A DNA stretch of 64,000 nt from BPGL01 sp035463115 (GTDB lineage: Bacteria > Actinomycetota > UBA4738 > HRBIN12), in NCBI GenBank assembly GCA_035463115.1, contig DATHTO010000139.1:1-64000 (forward strand), read 5' to 3'. Positions 32,296-39,670 of the stretch are shown piece by piece. Under the pieces are notes generated by a model. The model was not told the DNA's origin, did not search any database, and worked only from the letters and a program-made list of their open reading frames with translations. Position numbers and translations under genes: made by a program. Positions within the stretch are counted from its first letter, which is position 1, and every line of letters begins with the position of its first letter.

Positions 32296-34572
32296 TCAGC
32301 GGGCCGGGACGGTGTCCTCGCTGGCGCTCTCCGGCCGGAGCCTCGCGGCGATCCCCCACTTCGTGATGAGCCAGAGCGCCTCGACGACGATCCGGCGGGA
32401 GATCTTCGAGGCGCCGTGCTCGCGCTCGCGGAACGTGATCGGGACCTCGACGACGCGGTATCCGAGGCGCCAGGCGCGCAGGGCGAGCTCGACCTGGAAG
32501 CCGTAGCCGTCGGACACGACCGGCGTGGCGAGCAGCGTGCGCAGGACCCCGCGCCGGTAGACCCGGTAGCCGCTGGTCGCGTCGTGGATCGGCAGACCGA
32601 GCATGAGGCGGGCGTACAGGTTGCCCGCGCGCGACAATCCCAGCCGGACACGGCTCCAGTTCGTGACCGAACCTCCTGGGACGTAGCGGCTGCCGATCAC
32701 GAGACCGGCGCCCGGCGCTGCGGCGAGCAACGCCCCGAGCTCCGTCGGATCGTGCGAGAGGTCGGAATCCATCTCCACCACGAGGTCGTAGCCCTCGTCG
32801 AGCGCGATCTCGAACCCCCGGAGGTAGGCGCTCGCGAGCCCGGACCTGGCAGGACGCTCGAGCAGCCGCACCCGGGCGTCCCGGTCCGCCACCGCCCGGA
32901 CCGCCTGGGCGGTCCCGTCGGGAGAGGAATCGTCCACCACGAGGATCGACACGTCGTCGGAGCGATCGAGGACCCCGTCGATCACCTGCTGGATCGTGGC
33001 CCGCTCGTCGTACGTCGGGAGGATCACGAGCGTTCTCGGGCGTTCCGGGAGCGGCTCGAGCGCGATCGCATCGGTCACCTGCCGCTTCGGGATCGACATC
33101 GCGCCCACCACCAACACCGCCGACAGCCAGGGGAACCAGTCCCCCAGGCGCGTGTACGGCGTGCGCGCGTCCGAGGTTCTGATGCGTCCCCGCAGGATAT
33201 CGGTCTCGAACAGCTCGGTCCTGGACACCACGGCGCCGCTCGGATCGACGAAGGCGCTGACCCCCGAGATCGCCGCGTTCACCACCCATCGACCGTTCTC
33301 GACGGCGCGCATCCGGCTCATCTGCAGGTGTTGCTCCGACGCCGCGGTGAAGCCGTACGACGCGTTGTTCACGGGAACGACGAGGAACGCCGCTCCCTCG
33401 TCCACGAAGGCCCGCGTGAGCGCCGGGAAGCTGTTCTCGAAGCAGATCGGTGCGGCGATCGCGGGGAGCCCCGGCAGCGTCATCACCGCGGCCCGCTCCC
33501 CCGCCGCGCGGTCCACGGGGATCTGCTCGATCGCCTGGACCCATCCGAGCCGAGCGCGGAACGGCACGTACTCGCCGAACGGAACGAGGTGCACCTTGTC
33601 GTACCGGTCCCGGAGATCGCCGTCGGCGTCGAAGCCGAACACGGCCGTCCGCTGGCGCCCGTCGGCGTCGTCGGAGACGGCGCCCACGAGCGCGGGCACG
33701 CCGACGTCGGCGATCGCCTCCCGGACGGCGGTCGCGGTCGAGGTGTCCCGCGCGGCCCCCGGGTCGAGCGCTCCCTCGCCCCACACGACGAGGTCGGGAG
33801 GGTCCGCCGAGAGCGACCGGTGGAGGTCGACGTGCGTCCGCGCGATCGCGAGGTCCTCGTCGGCCGACGGCAGCTCGGCGGCGGTCCGGACGTCGACCTG
33901 GACCGTCGCGACGTCGACCGATGGTCCCTCGGCTGTCGGGAACGCCACCACGACCGGTGCGATGACGAGGGCGGCGGCGACGCCCGCCGGCGCCACGGCC
34001 GCGCCGAGGCCGACGCCGCGACGTTCCCGCAGCCGCGTGGCGACCTCGAGCAGCAGGGCGTTCACCGCGACGACGACGAAGCTCAGGCCCCACACGCCGG
34101 TGATCGCCGCGAGCGGCAGCAGGACACGGTCGTCGACCTGCGACACGCCGAGCGTGCCCCAGGTGAACCCTCCGAGGGGCCACGCCCCGCGGACGAACTC
34201 GACGACGGTCCACGCTCCCGCGAGCCCGATCGCCGTCACGAGCGGTCGGTGGCGACGGGTGACCGCGACCGCCAGGACGCCGAACACCGCGACGAACCCC
34301 GCGGAGAGCAGCGTGAGCGAGGTCCACGCCAGGACGCCGAACCGGAAGATCCAGTACAGCGTCGAGCCGAAGAACGCGATCCCGAACAGCAGTCCGTAGC
34401 CCGCCGCCGCCGCCGCGCCGACGCGGCGCAGGACCCACAGCAGCGGGATCAGCCCCACGAACGCGACCGGGTACACGGCGGCCGGCGGGAACGCCGCCGA
34501 GAGCGCCGCTCCCCCGACGACGCAGACGGCGGAGGCGAGGACCGGATGCGGCGGCCGCGCCGCGGCGCTCAC
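32296..34572 (-). CDS. ppm1: Lnt-Ppm1 fusion: apolipoprotein N-acyltransferase and polyprenol-phosphate mannosyltransferase
   Basis: A 758-residue two-domain membrane protein. Residues 1-525 are Lnt: about six membrane helices, then a nitrilase-like domain with catalytic Glu266 (WGEGALD), Lys326 (YDKVHLVPFGEYVPF) and Cys377 (APICFENSFP), and one closing helix. From about 530 it is a GT2 transferase: LVILPTYDERATIQQVI, VVDDSSPDGT, and EMDSDLSHDP with the metal-binding DSD, as in Ppm1/DPM synthases. The same fusion is found in mycobacteria (Rv2051c). It N-acylates lipoproteins and supplies polyprenol-P-mannose. The GTG overlaps the DUF4193 stop. Confidence 0.93.
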   Translation of the reverse strand: MSAAARPPHPVLASAVCVVGGAALSAAFPPAAVYPVAFVGLIPLLWVLRRVGAAAAAGYGLLFGIAFFGSTLYWIFRFGVLAWTSLTLLSAGFVAVFGVLAVAVTRRHRPLVTAIGLAGAWTVVEFVRGAWPLGGFTWGTLGVSQVDDRVLLPLAAITGVWGLSFVVVAVNALLLEVATRLRERRGVGLGAAVAPAGVAAALVIAPVVVAFPTAEGPSVDVATVQVDVRTAAELPSADEDLAIARTHVDLHRSLSADPPDLVVWGEGALDPGAARDTSTATAVREAIADVGVPALVGAVSDDADGRQRTAVFGFDADGDLRDRYDKVHLVPFGEYVPFRARLGWVQAIEQIPVDRAAGERAAVMTLPGLPAIAAPICFENSFPALTRAFVDEGAAFLVVPVNNASYGFTAASEQHLQMSRMRAVENGRWVVNAAISGVSAFVDPSGAVVSRTELFETDILRGRIRTSDARTPYTRLGDWFPWLSAVLVVGAMSIPKRQVTDAIALEPLPERPRTLVILPTYDERATIQQVIDGVLDRSDDVSILVVDDSSPDGTAQAVRAVADRDARVRLLERPARSGLASAYLRGFEIALDEGYDLVVEMDSDLSHDPTELGALLAAAPGAGLVIGSRYVPGGSVTNWSRVRLGLSRAGNLYARLMLGLPIHDATSGYRVYRRGVLRTLLATPVVSDGYGFQVELALRAWRLGYRVVEVPITFREREHGASKISRRIVVEALWLITKWGIAARLRPESASEDTVPAR

Positions 34573-34934
34573 GCGCAGTCGCGGCAGAGCGTGCGCTTCT
34601 TGTCCGCGAGCTGGCTCCGGTGCTTCACGAGGAAGCATCGCGTGCAGGTGAACTCGGTCGCCTGGATCGGCACGACGCGCGTGTCGATCGGCTCGAGCTT
34701 CTCGTCCTTCGTGATCGTCGCGAGGACCGCGTCGTCCTCTTCGGGCGCGTCGTCGTCGGTGTCCTCCTGCTTCTGGAGGATCTCCTGGATCGACTCCACG
34801 TCGCCGCTGACCGGTGGGTCGGTGGTTGCGGCGACGTCGTCGAGGTCGGCGGCGGTCGGCTCGGCGTCGTCGTCCTCGAGGGAGTCGTCCTCGTCGAGGG
34901 TCTCGTCGATGTCGATGTCGATCTCTTCGCTCAT
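34569..34934 (-). CDS. DUF4193 family protein
   Basis: A 121-residue protein typical of actinobacteria. Its first 85 residues are extremely acidic (EEIDIDIDETLDEDDSLEDD). The C-terminus is a conserved zinc-type finger: QATEFTCTRCFLVKHRSQLAD ... LCRDCA. The role is unknown. AGGAG lies only two bases before the ATG at 34934, closer than usual. It overlaps lnt-ppm1 by GTGA, so the two are co-translated. Confidence 0.88.
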   Translation of the reverse strand: MSEEIDIDIDETLDEDDSLEDDDAEPTAADLDDVAATTDPPVSGDVESIQEILQKQEDTDDDAPEEDDAVLATITKDEKLEPIDTRVVPIQATEFTCTRCFLVKHRSQLADKKRTLCRDCA

Positions 34935-34974
34935 GGCTCCTGCGGGCCCTCCAGACCCGGCTCGGGCGGCGCGG

Positions 34975-35002
34975 ATTCTACTGCGGGCTCGTCCAGCTGC
35001 AA
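34975..35002 (-). promoter_or_regulatory. Sigma70-type promoter of DUF4193-lnt-ppm1
   Basis: On the minus strand TTGCAG (35002-34997), 16-base spacer, TAGAAT (34980-34975). Transcription would begin about 35 bases before the DUF4193 ATG. Confidence 0.6.
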
Positions 35003-35127
35003 CCGCGCGTTCGTCGCCGCCGCCCTGAACGCCCGGGAGCCTGCGGGCATTCCCGCTCGGGCGGATCGCACACGCCCCCGCGGGGCCGTCGCCGGTCCTC
35101 GTCGTCGATGGCGGCCGCCACGGCAGA

Positions 35128-35240
35128 GGGGGAAAAGGATGAGGACCCAAGAGACCTTTGGGGCCGCGACGCCGGGGCGCCGCGTTCTCTACTCAGCCTC
35201 TTGGGTCCTCCGTGCGCCTCCGCGCGGACGCGTCGGCGCA
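35128..35240 (-). ncRNA. Candidate small structured RNA
   Basis: A promoter-like pair at 35247-35276 is followed on the minus strand by about 110 bases of strong structure and no reading frame. TGCGCC/GGCGCA forms a first hairpin. GAGGACCCAAGAG (35210-35198) then pairs perfectly over 13 bp with CTCTTGGGTCCTC (35153-35141), enclosing a second GC-rich stem. ATCCTTTTCC follows directly, like a terminator tail. The sequence matches no family I recognise; it lacks the GGAAGGAAGCAGCC loop of SRP RNA. It may instead be the terminator of the amidohydrolase gene. It lies in the 392-base gap between that gene and DUF4193. Confidence 0.45.
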
Positions 35241-35246
35241 GGGCGA

Positions 35247-35276
35247 ACGCTAGCGGAGCGCCGCGGAGGGGGTCAA
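35247..35276 (-). promoter_or_regulatory. Sigma70-type promoter before the candidate RNA
   Basis: On the minus strand TTGACC (35276-35271), 18-base spacer, TAGCGT (35252-35247). Transcription would start near 35240, before the long inverted repeat. Confidence 0.5.
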
Positions 35277-35326
35277 GGCCGGGCTCCGAGGAAGAACGAC
35301 AAGAACGTCGGATGCCCGCACGCGGT

Positions 35327-36853
35327 TCAGACGGCCGAGACCTCGCGCCCGAGTGAGACCGTGAGGACCGGCCGCAGGCCCTCGACGGACGGCACGTCGA
35401 AGGGATCGACCTCGTACGCCGCGAGGTCGGCGTGCATCCCCGGCGCGAGCGCTCCCTTCTTGTCTTCGTGCCGCGCGAGGCGCGCTCCGCCCGTCGTGTG
35501 CAGCGCGATCGCGTCGGCGCGCGACAGGCGCTGGCGGGGGTCGTGGTGCTCCTCGAGCGCCGCGATCGCGAGCCACGGGTCGAGCGGGGTCACGGGCGAG
35601 TCGGAACCGACGCCGAGCTCGACGCCCCGCTCGACCATCGTCCGGAACGGGTTCATCGCCGACGCGCGGTGCCAGCCGAGCGCGGCGTCGTAGAGCCCGC
35701 CCGGGAACCCCCACCGGCGATCGAAGGCCGGTTGGATCGACACCGCCAGACCCAGCACGGCGGCACGCTCGACGTGCGCGACCGTCGCGAGCTCGAAGTG
35801 CTCGATCCGGTGTCGTCGAGCGCGGAAGTGACGTCGCTCGCGCGAATCCAGCGCGTGGTACACCCGCTCCCACGCGGTGAGCACCTGGTCGATCGCGCGA
35901 TCGCCGATCGCGTGGATGCCGACCTGGAGCCCCGCCGTGTGGCCATCGTGGAAGAACGCGACGAGCTCGTCATCGTCGAAGTAGGCCGTGCCCGTTCCGG
36001 TGCCGTCGGCGTACGGGTCGGAGAGGGCGGCCGTTCTGGCGCCGATCGAACCGTCGACGGGCAGATCGCCGCCGACCGCGCCGAAGCCCTCGGAGACGGC
36101 CAGCGACACGTCCATCGTGGCGACGATCGGCGTGACGTCCAGGGGCAGCAACCGTCGGTGGCCGAGCAGGACCTCGAGGTCGCGTGCGCCGTGCCAGTGC
36201 GGCATCGACATCTCGTGCACCGTCGTGACGCCGCGCGACGCGGCGACCGCGGCCGCGGCGAGTTGGAGCTCCTCGATCGACCCACGGGTGAGCGCCTGCG
36301 CCGCCCACATCCGGAGCGCCTGGTCGGCGTGCTGCGTCAGACGACCGGTCGGATGCCCGTCGGCGTCGAGCTCCACGCCGCGGACGCCCGCGACGCCCGC
36401 GTCGTCGATCGCGGCATGGTTCGCGAGCGCCACGTGCCCGTCGGCTCGGAAGATCGCGAGCGGCCGGTGCGTCACCGCATCGAGCTCGTGGATCGATGGG
36501 AGCCGCGGATCGGGCCACGTCGTCTCGTCGAAGCCCTGGAGCCACACGACGCCCTCGCCGTCGCGGGCCCGTCCGCGTGCGATCGTGAGCAGCGCCTCAC
36601 GCGAACCGGCCGACGCAACGTCGTCGTTCGCGAGCGAGAGGCCCGTGCTCGTGAGATGGACGTGCGTGTCGACGAACCCCGGCAGGATCGTCGTTCCCGG
36701 CAGCTCGACGACCCGGTCGGCCGACGGAGGCTCGCCCGAACCCACGCGTTGCACGTGGCGTCCGTCGACGAGGACCCATCCTCCCGGCCGGGCCGCCCCG
36801 AGCGGCACGACGCGACGGGCTCGGTAGAGGGTTCGCACGGCGTCGCGCATCAT
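35327..36853 (-). CDS. Amidohydrolase family protein (YtcJ-like)
   Basis: A 508-residue metal-dependent amidohydrolase. The metal-binding start is LPGFVDTHVHLTS; VGIHAIGDRAIDQVL and HRIEHFELATVAHVERAAVLGL carry the later histidines, and GVGSDSPVTPLDPWLAI the final Asp. The arrangement matches the YtcJ/imidazolonepropionase-like subgroup of exo-type amidohydrolases acting on unknown C-N compounds. The ATG at 36853 overlaps the stop of the reverse transcriptase gene (ATGA), so it is translated from the same message. A second ATG follows immediately. Confidence 0.88.
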   Translation of the reverse strand: MMRDAVRTLYRARRVVPLGAARPGGWVLVDGRHVQRVGSGEPPSADRVVELPGTTILPGFVDTHVHLTSTGLSLANDDVASAGSREALLTIARGRARDGEGVVWLQGFDETTWPDPRLPSIHELDAVTHRPLAIFRADGHVALANHAAIDDAGVAGVRGVELDADGHPTGRLTQHADQALRMWAAQALTRGSIEELQLAAAAVAASRGVTTVHEMSMPHWHGARDLEVLLGHRRLLPLDVTPIVATMDVSLAVSEGFGAVGGDLPVDGSIGARTAALSDPYADGTGTGTAYFDDDELVAFFHDGHTAGLQVGIHAIGDRAIDQVLTAWERVYHALDSRERRHFRARRHRIEHFELATVAHVERAAVLGLAVSIQPAFDRRWGFPGGLYDAALGWHRASAMNPFRTMVERGVELGVGSDSPVTPLDPWLAIAALEEHHDPRQRLSRADAIALHTTGGARLARHEDKKGALAPGMHADLAAYEVDPFDVPSVEGLRPVLTVSLGREVSAV

Positions 36854-37587
36854 GCCACGCCGTCGCCCTCGATCCGCGCAGCTCGGCCTCCGAGCGCCAC
36901 GGACCGCGCCGGCGTGCCGAGGCGCACGAGGTCCCGTGCGTCGGGGAATCGGTGCGTCTTGTCCTCGCGCAACGTGAGGCCTTCGATCTCGAGCCCGCGA
37001 GCGAGGGCCGAGAGGGCCCGCTCGGCGGCCGGCATGCCGTCGGCGACGATGACCCAGTCGTCGACCCACCGGAACCACCGAACCCCGGCGCCGTCGAGGG
37101 ATCGATCACCGACGCCGAGGACCGCGTTCGCGAGGATCGCCGAGGGCTCCGGTCCGATCGGCAGGCCCTCGACGCCGACGGCGGCGAGCTCGCGGAGCCA
37201 CCGGACGAGGGCGTCGACCGTCGCTCGATCGACCCCGGCTCGCGCCAACGCGCGTCCGACGGCCTCCGGCGCGATCGAGGCGTAGCACTCGGCGACGTCG
37301 GTGACGATGGCCGCCCCGCTCGTCGCGACCGTTCCGATCGAACGGCGCCAGCGCCGGCGTGCCGGCCGCCACGGCGCGAGCGTCGCCGGGTGCGCGCCCC
37401 GCGCGGCGCGGTTCGCGACGACGCGTTCGCTCAGCTCGCGCTCGACGAACGGCGTGACGCGCGCCACCAAGGACCGGAACCGCGCGTCGTCCTCGCGCGC
37501 CAGCCGGGCGAGGCGACGGGTGCCGCCCGACGCCTTCGGGACGAGGCGCCAGCTGGGCGGACGGCTCGGACCAGGCGATCGTTCCAT
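36850..37587 (-). CDS. Short stand-alone reverse transcriptase
   Basis: A 245-residue RNA-directed DNA polymerase core. Readable blocks: KASGGTRRLARL (RT1-like), LVARVTPFVERELSERVVANR (RT2-like), IVTDVAECYASI with Asp97 (motif A), GLPIGPEPSAILAN at 141-154 (motif B), WFRWVDDWVIVA with Asp176-Asp177 (motif C) and LTLREDKT (motif D). All three catalytic aspartates are present. There is no maturase, endonuclease or extra C-terminal domain; the protein is shorter than group II, retron or Abi types. It resembles the unclassified bacterial groups. Base composition is that of its neighbours. The ATG follows GGGAGGTG held in a hairpin; GTG 37590 is also possible. It overlaps the amidohydrolase. Confidence 0.82.
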   Translation of the reverse strand: MERSPGPSRPPSWRLVPKASGGTRRLARLAREDDARFRSLVARVTPFVERELSERVVANRAARGAHPATLAPWRPARRRWRRSIGTVATSGAAIVTDVAECYASIAPEAVGRALARAGVDRATVDALVRWLRELAAVGVEGLPIGPEPSAILANAVLGVGDRSLDGAGVRWFRWVDDWVIVADGMPAAERALSALARGLEIEGLTLREDKTHRFPDARDLVRLGTPARSVALGGRAARIEGDGVA

Positions 37588-37596
37588 CACAGAACA

Positions 37597-37620
37597 CCTC
37601 CCTCGTGCTCCGGAGGGAGG
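37597..37620 (-). promoter_or_regulatory. Hairpin holding the reverse transcriptase ribosome site
   Basis: CCTCCCTC and GAGGGAGG form a perfect 8-bp stem with an 8-base loop. On the message the 3' arm GAGGGAGG is the Shine-Dalgarno, about 9 bases before the ATG at 37587. Folding would block ribosome binding. Confidence 0.6.
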
Positions 37621-37674
37621 GTCGGGCCGCCGCGTATCCCATCACGCCGACCGCCCGCCGCGCGATCCCCGAGC

Positions 37675-37696
37675 CGGGGGAACTTCTCGTCCCCCG
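37675..37696. repeat. Second hairpin in the RT-Lrp gap
   Basis: CGGGGG (37675-37680) and CCCCCG (37691-37696) with a 10-base loop. It lies in the 134-base divergent gap between the reverse transcriptase gene and the Lrp gene, and would be in the reverse transcriptase leader if transcription starts before it. Confidence 0.4.
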
Positions 37697-37707
37697 CTCC
37701 CCTCCCC

Positions 37708-37713
37708 TACGAT
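37708..37713 (+). promoter_or_regulatory. -10 box of the Lrp gene (leaderless type)
   Basis: TACGAT, eight bases before the ATG at 37722, with no ribosome site between them. Confidence 0.5.
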
Positions 37714-37721
37714 GGGGCGCC

Positions 37722-38165
37722 ATGCTCGACGAACGCGATCTCGACATCCTCGGTGCCCTGCAGGACGACGCTCGGGCGACGTACGCCGACGTGGCCCGGC
37801 GCGTCGGGTTGTCCCCGAGCGCCGTCCACGAGCGCGTCCGCAAGCTCGAGGCGTCCGGCGTGATCCGGGGCTACCGCGCGGTGCTCGATCCGCACGCCCT
37901 CGGCCTGTTCGTCACGGCCCTGATCGCGGTGACCCCGTTCGACGCGGGCCAGGCCGACGACCTGCCCGAGCGCGTCGCGGATTTCCCCGAGGTGGAGGAC
38001 TGCTACTCGATCGCGGGCGAGGCCAGCTACGTGCTCAAGGTGCGCACGCGGACCACGGCGGACCTCGAGGACCTGATCCGTCGGCTGAGGGACAAGGCGC
38101 GCGTCTCGACGACCACGACGATCGCGCTGTCCATCCCCTTCGAGGACCGCCCGATCAGGACCTGA
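37722..38165 (+). CDS. Lrp/AsnC-family transcriptional regulator
   Basis: A 147-residue regulator. An AsnC-type helix-turn-helix covers about 1-60 (LDERDLDILGALQDDARATYADVARRVGLSPSAVHERVRKLE). A ligand-binding RAM/ActD domain follows (VEDCYSIAGEASYVLKVRT, then the TTTTIAL strand). Effectors are usually amino acids. It is divergent from the reverse transcriptase gene and may regulate it or a nearby operon; that link is inference from position. Start ATG 37722 has a TACGAT box eight bases upstream. Confidence 0.9.
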   Translation: MLDERDLDILGALQDDARATYADVARRVGLSPSAVHERVRKLEASGVIRGYRAVLDPHALGLFVTALIAVTPFDAGQADDLPERVADFPEVEDCYSIAGEASYVLKVRTRTTADLEDLIRRLRDKARVSTTTTIALSIPFEDRPIRT

Positions 38166-38205
38166 CGCGCAGGTTCGGCCTTCCCGACCGCTCGTTGCTC
38201 GCGGC

Positions 38206-38211
38206 TATCCT
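38206..38211 (+). promoter_or_regulatory. -10 box of cysS (leaderless type)
   Basis: TATCCT, nine bases before the cysS ATG. There is no purine-rich ribosome site in the gap. Confidence 0.5.
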
Positions 38212-38220
38212 TGGGCTCCG

Positions 38221-39612
38221 ATGCGCCTGTACAACACGCTGACGCGCCAGGTCGAGGAGCTCACGCCGCTCGAGCCGGGCCACGTGACGATGTACACGTG
38301 CGGACCGACGGTCTACCGGTACGCGCACCTCGGGAACCTGCGGACGTTCCTGCTGGCCGACCTGATCCGCCGCGCGCTGGAGTTCGAAGGGCTCCGCGTG
38401 ACACAGATCATGAACATCACCGACGTCGGGCACATGGTCGACGATTCCTCCGAGTCGGCGGTCGACAAGATGCTCCTCGCCGTGGAGGACGAGGGCATGA
38501 CGCCGGCCGAGATCGCCGACAAGTACACCGAGGCCGTGTTCGCCGACGCGGCGGCGCTCGGGATCCGCCCCGCCGACGCGTACCCGAAGGCGACCGATCA
38601 CGTCGAGGAGATGATCGAGCTCACGCAGACCTTGATCGAGCGCGGCCACGCGTACGTCGCCGCATCGGGCTCGGTCTACTACGACGTCGAGAGCTTCCCC
38701 GCGTACGGCGCCCTGTCGGGCAACACCCTGGACCAGCTGCGGACGGGTCACCGAGAGCTCGAGGTCGACCCCTCGAAGCGACACCCCGCCGACTTCGCCC
38801 TGTGGAAGGCCGCGGGCGCCGGCCGCGTGATGAAGTGGCCCTCGCCGTGGGGCGACGGCTTCCCCGGATGGCACATCGAGTGCTCCGCGATGTCGATGAA
38901 GTACCTCGGCGAACGCTTCGACGTGCACACGGGTGGGACGGACCTCCGGTTCCCCCACCACGAGGACGAGATCGCGCAATCCGAAGGAGCCGTCGGTCAC
39001 CGCGTCGTGTCGGTGTGGGCGCACGGCGGCCACCTCCGGCTGTCCGGACACAAGATCGCGAAGTCCAGCGGCAACGTGATCCGCGTCCACGAGCTCGTCG
39101 AGCGTGGCATCGACCCGCTGTCGTTCCGGTGGCTGACGTTCCAGACGCGGTACCGCAGCGAGATGGACTTCACCTGGGAAGCGATCGAGACGGCCGACGC
39201 CCGCGTCAAGCAGATCCGCCGACGGATGGCGGGATGGGCGCCGCCGACCGAACCGGCGTCCGACGCCGCGACGACGTTCGACGCCCGGTTCCGTCGGGCG
39301 GTCGCCGACGACCTGGACCTTCCTTCCGCGGTCGTCGTGGTGAACGAGCTCGTGTCATCGGCCGCGGTGCCCGACGGCGAGAAGTACGCGCTGCTCGCGT
39401 CGTGGGATCACGTGCTGGGCCTCGACCTCGAGCGCGAGGCGACGAGCGGATGGGAGCCGAGCGCCGAGGTCCTCGCCCTCGTCGCGCGGCGTGACGCCGC
39501 TCGAGCGGACAAGGACTACGCGACCAGCGATCGGCTCCGCGACGAGCTGACGGCGATGGGGCTCGAGGTGATGGACGGCGCCGAGGGGACGTCGGTGCGC
39601 CCGGCCGGCTGA
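38221..39612 (+). CDS. cysS: Cysteinyl-tRNA synthetase
   Basis: A 463-residue class I synthetase. The metal-binding Cys is in TMYTCGPTVYRYAHLGNLRTF, where HLGN replaces HIGH. WHIECSAMS and HHEDEIAQSE are the zinc-site elements, and the KMSKS site reads HKIAKSSGN. The C-terminal DALR helical region is complete (ALVARRDAARADKDYATSDRLRDEL). The full-length end and ECSAMS argue for CysS rather than the mycothiol enzyme MshC. The Lys-Ile-Ala-Lys-Ser form of KMSKS is unusual. Confidence 0.92.
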   Translation: MRLYNTLTRQVEELTPLEPGHVTMYTCGPTVYRYAHLGNLRTFLLADLIRRALEFEGLRVTQIMNITDVGHMVDDSSESAVDKMLLAVEDEGMTPAEIADKYTEAVFADAAALGIRPADAYPKATDHVEEMIELTQTLIERGHAYVAASGSVYYDVESFPAYGALSGNTLDQLRTGHRELEVDPSKRHPADFALWKAAGAGRVMKWPSPWGDGFPGWHIECSAMSMKYLGERFDVHTGGTDLRFPHHEDEIAQSEGAVGHRVVSVWAHGGHLRLSGHKIAKSSGNVIRVHELVERGIDPLSFRWLTFQTRYRSEMDFTWEAIETADARVKQIRRRMAGWAPPTEPASDAATTFDARFRRAVADDLDLPSAVVVVNELVSSAAVPDGEKYALLASWDHVLGLDLEREATSGWEPSAEVLALVARRDAARADKDYATSDRLRDELTAMGLEVMDGAEGTSVRPAG

Positions 39613-39624
39613 ACGGGCTCCTCG

Positions 39625-39640
39625 ACGCCTCGGAAGGCGT
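39625..39640. terminator. Weak hairpin between convergent cysS and pepP
   Basis: ACGCCT and AGGCGT pair around a CGGA loop. It lies 13 bases after cysS and before the minus-strand pepP end. No T run, so strength is doubtful. Confidence 0.35.
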
Positions 39641-39670
39641 GCCGGCCCCCCGATCGACCCGTGGTCGTGT

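Noticed and set aside
32255..34438. 727-codon frame on the same strand as lnt-ppm1
   Set aside because: It lies in a different frame from the motif-bearing one and is Arg/Gly-rich noise.
31654..35028. Open frame of 1124 codons on the plus strand
   Set aside because: It runs antisense to lnt-ppm1 and DUF4193, which have clear family motifs; long shadow frames are expected at this GC content. It is low-complexity Arg/Glu/Asp sequence.
35141..35210. Known riboswitch in the long inverted repeat
   Set aside because: I compared it by eye with TPP, SAM, cobalamin and c-di-GMP cores and found no conserved core; reported only as a candidate RNA.
36850..37590. Group II intron maturase or retron
   Set aside because: No maturase X or endonuclease domain and no intron boundary sequences next to it; no retron VTG motif seen. 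Left as an unclassified reverse transcriptase.
38221..39612. MshC (mycothiol ligase) instead of CysS
   Set aside because: The full C-terminal DALR region, ECSAMS and a length of 463 residues fit CysS; MshC is shorter and ends before this domain.
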